The notes beneath the pieces were generated by a model. It saw only the letters and a list, made by a program, of their open reading frames with translations. It was not told where the DNA came from and searched no databases. Both the position numbers and the translations under genes were made by a program. A stretch of 64,000 nt of DNA, taken from Ephydatia muelleri (taxonomy: Eukaryota; Porifera; Demospongiae; Spongillida; Spongillidae). Below are positions 48,001-58,960 of the stretch, piece by piece. Position 1 is the stretch's first letter; each line of letters begins with the position of its first letter. The stretch covers positions 3,185,305 to 3,249,304 of the forward strand of contig JABACO010000013.1 of the NCBI GenBank assembly GCA_013339895.1. The letters are read 5' to 3'.

Positions 48001-51000
48001 TAGTGTATTTGTGTGTGTATGTGTGTGTATGTGGTAGTGCATTTGTGTATTTGTGTGTATATGTGCATGTATGTAGTAGTGTATTTGTGTGTGTGTGTGT
48101 GTGTGCGTGTGTGGTAGTGATTTGTGTGTGTGTAGTGTATTCTGTGTTGTGGCAGTGTGTGTGTGTGTGGTAGTGTATTTGTGTATGTGTAGTGTATTTG
48201 TGTGTGTGTGGTAGTGTATTTGTGTATGTGTGTGGTAGTGTATTTGTGTGTGTGTGTGTGTGTGTGTGTGGTAGTGTATTTGTGTGGTACAGTGTATATG
48301 TGTGTGTGTGTGTTTATGTGTATAGAAGTATTTATATATATGTTTGGGCATATTGTTATTCTATGAGGTGTTTCATTATTTTCTTAGGCATTGTTGATGG
48401 GCAACACACCTCATCTGGGTATTCCCTTGGGTAGGTCTCCATTCCCTAGGATTGTAGCATTGCCACCCCAGCTCTTCTGTTCTATGTATTCACTTGGGCC
48501 TACAACTAAAACCCCACCCACTTCTATGCATCTGCATATCCTTGCTCAACTGTGTGTGTGGTGTGTGTGTGTGTGTGAGAGGTTGTGTGTGTGGGGTTGT
48601 GGGTGTTATGGGTGTACGTGTGTGTGCAGTGTATATGTGTGTGAGTGTACTCCTTGTGCCTCAGCACTGTGCAATACTGCTTGCTCCTTTATGTTAGAAT
48701 GTCATTGTGACTCTCCTGTCAGGATGCTTATCCGATATAATTACCAGTGTTCCAACCAAATTCTGTAAACACAGGTCTTATTATTTATCTTTGTACATCT
48801 ACATATACATATCATGCTTTTTTTTCCTGATTGTGGGTTGGAGTGGTGGGAGGAGAGGGTGGAGAGGGTTGAGTGGTTATTAAGTGTGCATTCTTCACCC
48901 CATGCAGTGCATGCACTACTGACCAAGGCTGGACCTTCAAATATTGGACCAATTGGCCCTCCACCGCCACCACCACCACCACCACCACCACCACCACCAC
49001 CACCATTTTGTGGTGGTGCTGGTGCTCCACCCCCTCCACCTCCACCTCCACCTCTCCCTCCTGGCTGCCCACCACCACCTCCACCACCACCACCACCCCC
49101 TTTCCCTGGTGGGTGTGTACCACCACCTCCACCATTGCCACCAGGTCAGTCCAACACCATAGACTGCATGATGTAATGTTGCAATCATGCTTTAATTTTA
49201 AGCAAATACTTTTTCTTGGTCGATTTCACAGTGTTTACAAATGTGTTGGGCATTTACTTAGGATGTTAGTGTTATCATTTGCTAGGAGTTAGTGTGGTCA
49301 GTGGGTGTTGGTATTGCATCTCTGTAAGAGTGTTAGAAGTTGTTATAAGTCTCGTTTGTAAACATTTCCTCAGGAGTTCCTCCACCACCTCCCCCTCCTC
49401 CGCCTCCTGGGGCAGCTAAGGGAATCGACATAGGAAGCGTTGCGTAAGTAGTGTAAACACCTTACCAGCTGTGCTGGTGACATTGTGTGTGTGTGTGTGT
49501 GTGTGTGGGTGTGGGTGTGGGTGTGTGTGTGTGTGCGTGTGTGTGTGTGCAGGTTGAAGAAGGTGAACAGGGAAGAGAAGAAGGAAGGTGGGTATACTTA
49601 GTGTTCTGTTGCCATGCAAGCATTTATGTAAACATCTTTGGTTTTTGAGAACTTTACTTTGGACATTTAAATTGTCTGTTAGTGCCCTTGATCAGTGATG
49701 TGCCTGGTGACCCAATAATCTTGCCTTTATATCAGTTAAAGGGCAGGTATCTTGTGAGAGGATAGAGTATCTTTGAGCGGGAGTTGTGTGTGTGTGCGTG
49801 CGTGTGTGTGTGTGTGTGTGTGTGTCTGCATGTGTGTGTGCTGTTGGATTATGAGGTGTCGATAGACTACTATGTGCTATGGGCTGATGGCATTCACATG
49901 TTGACATCTCTGTTGACTTGCATAGTGATTAGATGGTCTATTTCACAGCTTTTAAACAGCAGGGTTGTGGAAGACACTCTATGGTAGAATTTTCTCTCCC
50001 TTCCCCCCCTCCCTTCAATCCCTTCCAAAAGATGATTCACAATTAGTATGATAATTGATTATTGTCATACACAGGAGGTTTGCTTGTGGTACATGATACC
50101 TAGTGTGTATTGACTGTTGCCCCCATTCACCACAACCAATAACGAACTGCAGTGAGGATCATCTGGTGTGCAGAAGTGATTTGGCTGTTTCACATAGCTG
50201 AGAATACCCATTTTTAATATCACAGACCATTCGACTATCATCTGAACTAGGTTGCAGTGTTCATTAATCTGTCAAACGTCTTGATTTTCAAGTTTTAACA
50301 GTTAATTTAATATAGGCGATATTTTATAATTGCAATTCTTTGTAATTAGCCATTAAAATTAGTGGGATGTTTAATTTCCCTCCCTGTTAAGCAATTTACA
50401 TAAGTGACTAATTATGGTTACATTTTCCCTGATTGTACTGGCACTTGATAAAATCACTTTCTGTCCACCACCTACTACTGAACATCTGCTTCCATTGCAT
50501 CCCATTGATGTACACGTACATGTTGCTAGTAAATATTTGTGTGGGAGTTATACATTGGTTACGGTTTTGCTACAGAGCCAGGTGATCCAATGGCTGCAGC
50601 TCTGGAGAGGATCAAATCAGGTGCCGTTCTCTTGAAGAAGACCACAACAGTAAGTGCTTCTTTCACCTTGGGTCTGTACTGTTGTCATTCCTGTTAAATC
50701 TTCTCAGCCAAATGAAGAAAAGAAAGGCGGTAAGGAAACATATCTTTCATTTACACCTGCATTTGTCTGCTGTGTAGTCTGTATGGTACATGTCAGGTGC
50801 TATTTATATAGTTGACTGATAGGATATTTATATAGTTGAGGCTGATAGGATATTTATATAGTTGAGGCTGATAGGATATTTATATAGTTGAGGCTGATAG
50901 GATAGTTTTAATGAGATGCTTCTTGTTCAGCCATTTAAATGTCAAGATGAACAAATGTGGGTTGCTAAAATCATATGCAACTATCTCGAAAGTGAATTGA

Positions 51001-54000
51001 TAAAAATTATTAATGTAAATATCTACATTTGCAACATTTGGAAATGTCACAAAATTTGTTGGGTCTTCGCTTGATTATCTTAGCACCCAGATCAAGGTCA
51101 AGGGTAGTGTGCCCAATCAGTTGGTTCATTCTACACAACGTTATACATAGCTGGGGAGATTATCTAAACACCACCTCCCATGCATGTTCCCGGGAACACC
51201 ATCTCCCATGCATGTTCCCGGGAACACCACCTCCCATGCATGTTCCCGGGAACACCACCTCCCATGCATGTTCCCGGGAACACCACATCCCATGCATGTT
51301 CCCGGGAACACCACATCCCATGCATGTTCTCGGGAACACCACCTCCCATGCATGTTCCCGGGAACACCACATCCCATGCATGTTCCCGGGAACACCACCT
51401 CCCATGCATGTTCTCGGGAACACCACATCCCATGCATGTTCCCGGGAACACCACCTCCCATGCATGTTCCCGGGAACACCACCTCCCATGCTTGTTCCCG
51501 GGAACACCACCTCCCATGCATGTTCCCGGGAACACCACATCCCATGCATGTTCCCGGGAATGTTGTGTGCATTCATGTAGTGCGCTGCACTATCCTACAT
51601 GTACCACCATTTTAAAAGCTTACCTGTTATTGCGGGTAGTGTGTAGGCAAGGTTAAGGGTTGCATCTGTGCTTCTGGTGCAGTTGTGCATTGGGTCTGGA
51701 GTCATTTGTTTATTTACTGTGTGCATGACTTTGCAGTCTGTGCTACATTGGTATTGTGTGGGCATTAAACATATGACAAGCATTTCATGTTTTAATGTCT
51801 AATGTCATCCTAGGGGTACATTTGTCTAATGTCCTGGACGTCATCCTAGGGGTACATTTGTCTAATGTCCTGGACGTCATCCTACACTGTAGGGGTACAT
51901 TTGTCTAATGTCCTGGACGTCATCCTAGGGGTACATTTGTCTAATGTCCTGGACGTCATCCTAGGGGTACATTTGTCTACTGCACACGTATTGCAATCGA
52001 ATAGCTTCACTTTGAAGCACTGACTTGGGTCTGGAAAAAAAGAATTACAGCTTGGGTAATTTTGGCTCAAGCTCCAAAGGACCTGTTCAACGTGTATACA
52101 CCGTCCGATGTACAAGGGCTGTTTAACTGGCACAACGTGAATAACCTTATTTTCTGTGCACTGCGGTAGATACATGTAAATTCTACCCCCAGGATGATGT
52201 CCAGGACATTAGACATTAAGAAAAACACTTATAGATGCTACTAGATGGAACTGCAATTGATGCTGAAGCAGTAAAAATAAAAATAACAGACGGCCTTAAA
52301 AAATTACCCTCAAAGCATGTTGTTATATAACTTTGTAACTGATTCCATGTCTTTACATTAAAAGAGCCAGTTGATCCAATGGCTGCTGCATTGGAGAGGA
52401 TCAAATCAGGGGTTGGCCTGAGGAAGACTGCAATTGTAAGTGATCCAATTATGGCCCCCCCCTTTGATTGATCTCTTTTACTATTATTTTATTTTTCTAG
52501 CCAAATGAGACAACAAAGAAAGAAGGTGAACAGTATACTTGTGTCACATAACTCAGAAAAATAATAACCTAATATGTTATGCACTTCTAGTTAAGGACAT
52601 TTACAAGTTCACTACTACATACCAATTATTTGCATTGTTGTAACACGCCAAATTTTGGGTATGATATTGTCTTTTTACTTGTGTCGTGTGTGTGTGTGTG
52701 TGATTATTACATAGAAACACTTGACCCAATGACTGCAGCGCTTGGGAAGATCAAATCTGGTGTTGGCTTACGGAGAACAGCACCTGTGCCAGTAAACAAT
52801 TCACATTGATCACTCTTCTGCAGATGATATGTCTCCTTCCATTTTATAGCCAAAGGAGCCAAAAGAAAGGGATGACAAGAGGGAAGGTAATCGGCTTCCC
52901 CCCCCCCCACTGTTTAAAAATTTTACAGCTTGCTTCTTTCAAATGTAGATATTGCAATGCCAGTGTTGAGAAAATTGAATGTTACGAGAAATCAAACTCC
53001 TGTGGGTCTAACAACTGAAGAGGTTTTTTGTATCCCTTGACTTGTCTTCTTCCCTTGCCCGAACAGAAGATTGACGAAGGCGAATCAAATCCAGTGGGGC
53101 CTATATTGGTGAGTTCATGGGTTCAGCTGTTGGAGGTTTCCTTTCATGTGTTTGTAGTCTGCAGGCTGTTCGTTTTGCATTAGCTTTCCCAGTACAGTGC
53201 AATGCACATTGCCAGGATATAGGGTTGTTTTTATTGTTCGTATTTTAAGTGAGACCAGTTTCAAATTTCTTTTAACTGGTATGATGTTAGGTGCCTTTTT
53301 TGTTGTTGTTGTGGTACAATAAATGTTCTGTACATTTTTGTAGACTGTTTTTGTGGCACATGTTATGTAAGGAGTATAAGCTTGTACATTTAGGAAGTCA
53401 AGTACATATAGTTGTGGTCATGGAGATTACATCATACTTAGTCTGTGTGATTAATTTGTTAGACCGGTCTCAAACCAAAGGCAACTGTTCGGCGCTCTGC
53501 CACTTTGAATAGCGCAGATCCAGGGTCTTCAGAGCTGCAAAAGAGATTTCAAAGACGACGACCAGAGGGTGAGCCATGCATGTTTGTCCACACATCACAT
53601 TGGCTTCGTCAGGACATGTTCAATATCTTAATCCAATTAGTGGTATATATTTCAAGCAGTGAATTTGTAGCTACTGTAAGTGCGTGTGTAGAAGCACTAA
53701 ATTGCAGAATTGTCTCTACTCCAAGTGAGACTGTTTGAAGTAGTACTTAGTAGAAAGCAATGGATGGTCAAAGAAAAGGTTGTTACTCCTACTACATGTA
53801 CCTGCAAAGGTGTGATAACTCAGCAGCAACTCCTTTTTGATTAGAAGTGCAAAATGTTTCCAAATACTAAAATTTCTTTGCTTTGGAGTAAATAATTCCC
53901 CATCAACTGGGTTGTGCTGAATAAGAACCACTTAGTGTATTACTTGTATTGAAATCATTCTCTCAACTATTGATAAGAACCAATTAATGTTTTGAAGTTT

Positions 54001-55645
54001 CATGTCATGGAGAAGGTGAACAATATTTGCCCTTTCAAGCAACATAGCTCTGTGTGTGGAAATACTGGATGTGTATACACATGCACCATGTGTTCAAATA
54101 TGAAGGAAATGAGGCAATACTTGCCACATTTAAATTTACAAATTTGTTTTACTGTAGAAGCACCCAGTGTGATAGAAGAGGTTAGATCTGCAACACAACT
54201 GGCTGATGCCAGCGGTATTGCAGAGCACAGTACAGTTGTTTCTCCACCAAAGAGGTAGGTACTACTGCATCTACATGCATGTTTGTACCAGTACACCTTG
54301 TTTCACTGTGTTCGATTAACCCAGTGGCTGCAGACCAATGTAGGCAAGGGGTGTGGTCATAATAGATTTGTAAAGGTCATCAATTATCAATGTTCTGATA
54401 TGGCTAAGCACATTATAAGTGTTGAAATTAATTACTAACATTGGATGGGGACCATAACACCAACTTGATTTGATTAACTTGCACACTCTGAATATAGTTG
54501 TATAAAGAGGTTGTGGCTCTTGCAATCTCAATGTCATAGCAAATGTGTACTGAAAAGGATAAAGGTAGCATACAAAAGTAGTTTAGGCTGCAGTGTAACT
54601 GACGTGTCAAATAAGTCTTTTATCCCAACTCATCAGTCATTTTTCTGGTATCAAAGGGCCAAACAACCCACATGAAATTTTCAGAGTCACTTGTGTGCCA
54701 CACGGAGCATATGCAGCTAGCTTGTCTTTAAATGGAGTTGTGCCTGTCCTTAATCCCTTTTAGGGGTCCCCCTGCAATACCAAAGCGAGGTTCCTCTATT
54801 GCCGCTGGTGCCCAGCTGTCTCACGACGCAACGGCCTCTGCCAGTCGACCCATATCACCACTCGTCAGTCAACCAACCTCGCCACTCACCAGCCAACCCA
54901 CTTCACCAGCCAGGACCACTGAGCCCGCCTCGCCAGCCAGTGCCGCTTCACCAGTGACTGTGCACGCGATGCGCACAAGTACCAGCGATGGTACGTAGCC
55001 GTTTGTACGTGATAGCACTTCTAAGTTTTGTTGCGGAAATTCAAATCAATTGTCACCAGTAATGCCTTCCTGGTGTATATTTTACTGCACAATGAAACTG
55101 TATCTAGTAAGCCTTTGTGTTGGGTTGTTGCTACTTAGACTGCAATATTGCACCAAACTGCCTTTTGTGGTGGGTTCTGCAATGTAAAGAGGTTATTCGC
55201 ACATGTGTGTAGTTATTGAGGAGTTTGAGTTCTAGATGTGCGTGTTCTTAATATAAATTGTGTGCTTTCCCACCTGTGCATATTGGGCTGCACATCTGTA
55301 GTAATAAGAATAAGTACCTGCAAGTTCAGTGCCTTTTTTATCATTTAATATATGTGTCTCCTTTGTTATCTGTACCATCGTGTGATCTCTAGGCAAATTT
55401 TAACCGTGCACATATTTGTTAGATATTTATGTGCACACAGAAGCTCCTGTTGACGTCTTGTTTGTAGCTCAAAGAATTGATTAGTCTAAACATGTTCAAT
55501 TGTTAATAATGGTGTGAATTGAAACCTTTTTTTTTTATGAGCGACTTCCATTGTGTGTTGTGTGTGTACCTTAGGAGTACTCTTCAAAGTTGAAACGGAG
55601 GAACCAGTTCCGAGTACTTCAACTCCCGATGATGTCATTCAGTAA
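39693..55645 (+). CDS. Shootin-1-like protein: coiled coil, polyproline, three WH2-like repeats
   Basis: Twenty-six exons splice in frame to 1,141 aa: 39693-39819, 40065-40117, 40282-40360, 41173-41258, 41569-41643, 41703-41754, 41827-41931, 42167-42306, 43533-43599, 44549-44625, 45874-47173, 48908-49144, 49374-49443, 49553-49587, 50576-50649, 50708-50729, 52365-52435, 52501-52525, 52715-52791, 52850-52886, 52949-53022, 53067-53108, 53463-53568, 54158-54254, 54764-54990 and 55575-55645. The N-terminal half is coiled coil. A 1.3-kb exon adds an acidic region with SEVQES/QSEVQG-type repeats. Two proline-rich exons follow, then three copies of DPMxAALxxIKSGxxLxxT, then [14 protein letters not shown] and a Ser/Pro tail. 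Coiled coil, polyproline, IKxGVxL and an Arg-rich box occur in the same order in vertebrate shootin-1 (SHTN1), which couples actin flow to adhesion. The match is by architecture and short motifs, so orthology is probable but not proven. Polyproline plus WH2-like motifs suggest profilin-actin and G-actin binding. Confidence 0.8.
40397..40472. repeat. (GT)n microsatellite in intron 3 of the shootin-like gene
   Basis: A pure GT tract of about 75 bp. The poly-Val/Cys frames here are artefacts. Confidence 0.95.
41340..41407. repeat. T26-G42 homopolymer junction
   Basis: Twenty-six T (41340-41365) are followed directly by forty-two G (41366-41407), in the intron before the exon at 41569. The G run is intact and could form G-quadruplexes. 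True length may differ from the assembly. Confidence 0.9.
42010..42058. repeat. C49 homopolymer
   Basis: Forty-nine consecutive C in the intron 41932-42166, only 79 bp after a donor. With the G42 run 600 bp upstream on the same strand it makes a complementary pair, poly(G) then poly(C). The pair could pair in the pre-mRNA around the exons at 41569-41931. Confidence 0.9.
44613..45740. repeat. Minisatellite grown from an exon/donor junction (ggagagggtgggtgttag units)
   Basis: The first repeat unit overlaps the last 13 coding bases of the exon 44549-44625 and its donor. The 40-bp segment from 44613 recurs at 44653 with exon end, GTAAGT and following intron bases. From there it decays into more than 45 copies of a unit of about 21 bp, ggagagggtgggtgttagga, with variants (aaggtgggtg, gaggggaggg) up to about 45740. 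The exon end is therefore the likely seed of the satellite. Confidence 0.9.
47274..48330. repeat. 1-kb (TG)-rich degenerate microsatellite
   Basis: Interrupted TG repeats with gtagtgt and tatttgtgtg spacers form loose 10-30 bp sub-repeats (for example 'tagtgtatttgtgtg'). They fill the intron between the giant acidic exon and the polyproline exon. Minus-strand His/Thr frames exceeding 400 codons are artefacts. Confidence 0.9.
48908..49144 (+). other. FH1-like polyproline exon of the shootin-like gene
   Basis: In the spliced frame this exon gives MHALLTKAG...GPIG followed by proline runs of about 16, 9, 11 and 5 residues separated by FCGGAGA, LPPGC and FPGGCV-type spacers. The next exon (49374-49443) adds another run. 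Such runs bind profilin or SH3/WW domains. The (CCA)n DNA keeps poly-Thr and poly-His frames open too; only the proline frame agrees with the flanking splice phases. Confidence 0.85.
50798..50902. repeat. 25-bp repeat, four copies, in a shootin-like intron
   Basis: ggatatttatatagttgagg plus ctgat repeats about four times with the last unit decayed. Confidence 0.85.
51176..51562. repeat. 28-bp minisatellite with a perfect palindrome (TGTTCCCGGGAACA) in each unit
   Basis: The unit ccatgcatgttcccgggaacaccacctc repeats about 14 times with a 28-bp period. Sites of variation are few (acctc/acatc, cccggg/ctcggg). Every unit carries a 14-bp palindrome containing TTCCCGGGAA, which fits the STAT-type TTC-N4-GAA pattern. 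It lies in the intron 50730-52364. Open frames in all six frames are repeat artefacts. Confidence 0.95.
51803..51970. repeat. About 37-bp minisatellite, five copies
   Basis: catcctaggggtacatttgt followed by ctaatgtcctggacgt repeats about five times, with one unit lengthened by acactgt. A related ccaggacattagacatt occurs inverted at about 52202-52218. Confidence 0.85.
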
Positions 55646-56469
55646 TAAGTGGACTAGCAAGAGATGGTTTTATTCACGTACTTCATCTTAAGAGAGCTGG
55701 ACTTACTAGAAATGACCATCAGGCCAATTTTTAAAGCATTGAATGTGAAAAACTTTGTTACATTTCTTCTCTCTCGCCACATCTTTTTGTTTGTTTTTCG
55801 TCTGTGCATATATTATAATTGATTGTCAGTTGATGATATATTATTCCCTGCGTCATAATGACTTGGGAGAGTCCCAACAGTTCTATTGCTGTTGTCAAAT
55901 GCAATAGTGTCTCGTCTGCTCGAAGAAGAGACATTATCTGTACTACTGCATGTGACAACAGCAATGAAACCTGTATTGATGTTAATGGCATGTTTGTTAG
56001 TTTTAGATTTGCATGAGCCATGTGACGGGGAATTGTTGTGAAGCTCACACTCAAATTCAAGAGATTGGTTGCAGGTACATGTAGTTCAGGCATCCGGGAT
56101 ATGGCGATAGAAGCTGAGTGATACTTTCGTTTACTGTATGCTAGTGCATGATGTTGTAACTATATACTGATGCCAGCCTAAGCGCAGCTGTGAACACGTA
56201 GATGTATTAATAGTACTACCGCATGCTTCTGGTAAAGTCTTAACTTCTATTGTACAGCGGTTTGCTTGTAACTATGATGATATCCTCTAAATCATTCATT
56301 TCACAATTTATTATTATTAAAAAAATTTGTTTAGCAATGCCGGTAATTAATACATTGCAATTTGCAAATTCATACATGCAAAGAACTGATTGGGATCGAT
56401 GCCAGCTATATAATTTAAAACAATAATTCATGCAGTTACAGTATGTACATGTAATAATTCATAATATTA

Positions 56470-56692
56470 ACTTAAAAGTAACAAGGGTTTTTTTGACAAA
56501 ATTGCTCTTGCTATAGATCTTGTTAAGGTAAGGTGTAAGGTTGATTCTACTGAAGATTTCAAATACAAGCCTGCTTTTCGATTGAGCTGAGCCAATGGCA
56601 AGCTGGTAGGAAAAAGTGTCATTTGCCTCTTTGCCCCAATTACCATAAGTCTCAACTTCCAGGGAAACACATACCCAGCTCACTGCATTTGG
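56470..56692 (-). pseudogene. Frameshifted C-terminal fragment of a retroelement polyprotein
   Basis: On the - strand one frame reads ...VETYGNWGKEANDTFS... and ...QSKSRLVFEIFSRIN, and the other frame then gives ...LTRSIARAILSK. This order (ETYG-x-WG-x-EA, then SKS, SR-x-N, L-x-R-S-I-A-R-A-I-L) is what I associate with the end of reverse-transcriptase polyproteins widespread in sponge and coral genomes. The change of frame near 56535 shows that this copy is dead, and no upstream catalytic core is visible nearby. Confidence 0.55.
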
Positions 56693-56822
56693 AGTCGTTG
56701 ACCTTGTGCTTGTGGGCTTCTGCTTTTTTTTTGTGCTGTGGAGCCTGGTGTGGTACTTGCACCTGATCATCCAGTGATGCAGCAGAGGGATGACAACACA
56801 GTAAGGTAAAAAGCAACAAATT

Positions 56823-57116
56823 TGCCTCCCATCCAATCTCAACCCAGGACATCAACTGAGCGAGACCGAGATCACCGGAACCCATTTCAACTTTGACACT
56901 CAGATGGGCCTGGTGGCAGAACTCTACAAAGATATCCCAAAGATGGGTGAACACATCACCACCCTCTTACATGACGTTGCTCTGGAAGGTGTAAAGCACA
57001 ACATGTATGATGACGTCAAACACCTGCAAAGGGTCAGAGGACAGGCTTGGAGTAGTGGACCAATCTATGTAGGCCAGCCTGCAAAAACTACCACACAAAC
57101 GAAGCACGCCACTTGA
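56823..57116 (+). other. Orphan open frame of unknown origin
   Basis: The frame around MGLVAELYKDIPKMGEHITT...VKHNMYDDVKHLQRVRGQAW is protein-like in composition (amphipathic, few rare residues) and ends TTTQTKHAT-stop. It has no start context, no clear splice sites and no similarity that I recognise. It adjoins the retroelement remnant, and may be a fragment of the same or another mobile element, or of a host gene. Confidence 0.3.
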
Positions 57117-57921
57117 GGGGGTCAACAATGGTAACATCCTGCAGCCTGGAACAGCAACTTCAAGGCCTCACCTCACTTGGAGGCAATGAACTTTGCACAA
57201 ACCTAATAGGGGCAATGAGAATCTCTAGGCTGGGATTGTGAGAAGCTTTAATGGAATCAGGAAACATAGCCAGCCATGTCTGAGCCACAGAACACCTCAC
57301 ATTCGGACAGGTACCTAATGAGGGACCAATGATGGTGTGGGTGTGGAGCAGTGATGACTTAGACCCAGCTAAACCCCATCATCCAGGTACCATGCCTGAT
57401 ACAATAAGTTACGGCAGTCTAAAAACACTTTTTAATGAGCATTGCCACATAGGTTACTGTTGGTTATGTAGGGTTACATTTATGTCTTTGGCAGCCAGGG
57501 GACTGCTGCATGAGATTGCAACTTGTGTAGCACACTGCCTTCAGCATAGACTTGTTGCTCTTTGTCAGTAGCACTTATGTGCCCAAATAGCTAGCTTTTA
57601 TATTTCCACTTGGCTTTAATTCCGAGAGATGCATATTTGTGTTTTCTGTTACCAAAGAATTCTTCATGACCCTTTTAAAAATTATACTAATTTGAAATTC
57701 TTCTTGTTTGTGGCTTTAGCTAATGTGTTGAAAGCTCATTTCGGCTTCTTAAAATTTCTGTTAGTTGCCATATTTGATTTTGAACAACTTTACTTTAGTT
57801 TTTTTTAAACCAAATATATTTCGGAATAAAACTGCAAGGATTAGTAAAATCAATTTAACATACTGGTATAGAAATAATAAGTTAGACTATGTTAACAAAC
57901 TATACACAGCAGAAAAGGTAG

Positions 57922-57953
57922 TGCATGTCACTAGATTAGTCTAGTGACATGCA
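57922..57953. repeat. Perfect hairpin, 14-bp stem, 4-base loop
   Basis: tgcatgtcactaga (57922-57935) is followed by ttag and then the exact complement tctagtgacatgca (57940-57953). There is no oligo-T after it and no gene next to it. Confidence 0.8.
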
Positions 57954-58859
57954 AGAATAAACATTTTAAGTCTCAATAATATCAATGATTATTATAATTC
58001 AATAAACACACATATACATGATTAATAATTTATTTAATTGTTAATTACATTTCTTGTTCAGATAACATTACTACAATTAGATACAACGAATACACACGGC
58101 CATACTATAAACAAATCAATAACTAATATCATCTGTGCAGACAACCGCTAACAATCGTGCTCATTAATAACAGTACCGTAATAGCTATTCAGAATAATTC
58201 ATTTCCATACATTCCAGCAACACCCATTTCCTCACTAAGCAGCATCTTTCCTTTCTTCAACAATATTTTAAAAAAACATCAAATATTATGGAGGTACATG
58301 CAACAGTACATGCACCCCCCCCCCCACACACACATACACACCTCGAATCATCCCTTCCATCAGCAGCCAGCATGGCCACCAGTTTGTTCTCCCGCCAGTG
58401 CAGAACGACGCTCTCTATTTGATCACACTTTTTTGCACTGCTATGGTATCATCTCCCACCAGCTCCTCCTATGGAAATGAAAAGATCACCACTGGTGCAC
58501 AGTACGATGTGGTCCTAGACTGTGTACGTAGTATAAGACGCTGCATAATACCTCCAACCCTGACACCCGACACTACCTACAATCCTAGTACACACTCAAA
58601 CACATATAATCCTCCAACAACCTACACACCCTACACACCACCCCAACACACCAGCTAGGTACGTATGCAGGTAGAAATTGGATGCGCGATATAATTAGAA
58701 CTTATACTTCAAAATCAGTTAACTGCTGTCATCATGTGTAGCTCAAACACCTATAGAGGCATATGTAACACTTCTGCACTAGCGTGTGTCATCAGGCACC
58801 GCTGTTTATCACTAAATTCAACCAATAGTTTGTCACTACATTCCACAGAATGAACGTCA

Positions 58860-58960
58860 CTCTTCAGAGATTGAGCTTCACGCTTTTGCTAAAGAGTGAA
58901 GCTACCCTTCACTCTTGCGCTCGCTTCACTCCAGAGGAGTGAAACAAGCGAAGGGTGAAG
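58860..58960. repeat. Cluster of interleaved inverted repeats (cttcactc family)
   Basis: Several copies of (a)gagtgaag and cttcactc alternate over 100 bp. One nearly perfect palindrome is ttcactccagaggagtgaa (58925-58943), and a longer pairing links acccttcactcttgcgctcg with caagcgaagggtgaag. It resembles the core of a fold-back or MITE-like element with unknown ends. Confidence 0.6.

Larger units (their letters stand above)
50576..52886 (+). other. Three tandem two-exon cassettes, each encoding a WH2/DAD-like motif
   Basis: Exon pairs 50576-50649 + 50708-50729, 52365-52435 + 52501-52525 and 52715-52791 + 52850-52886 have the same phases (1 to 0, then 0 to 1). They encode [40 protein letters not shown] and [20 protein letters not shown], each followed by K/R-K/R-T and a P-N/K-E lysine-rich linker. 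The L-x3-I-x2-G-x2-L-[KR]-[KR]-T spacing fits WH2 actin-binding motifs and also resembles formin DAD segments. The cassette evidently duplicated as a unit; shootin-1 has one such stretch. Confidence 0.8.

Noticed and set aside
47122..48351. 409-codon minus-strand His/Thr-rich frame
   Set aside because: It is the complement of a degenerate TG microsatellite and overlaps a well-supported coding exon on the other strand at its end.
48873..49292. Poly-Thr and poly-His frames over the (CCA)n exon
   Set aside because: Only the proline frame is consistent with the phase-1 acceptor at 48907 and donor at 49145.
51029..51656. Six open frames over the tgttcccgggaaca array
   Set aside because: They arise from a stop-free repeat unit; no splice-phase support, and the array sits in an intron of the shootin-like gene.
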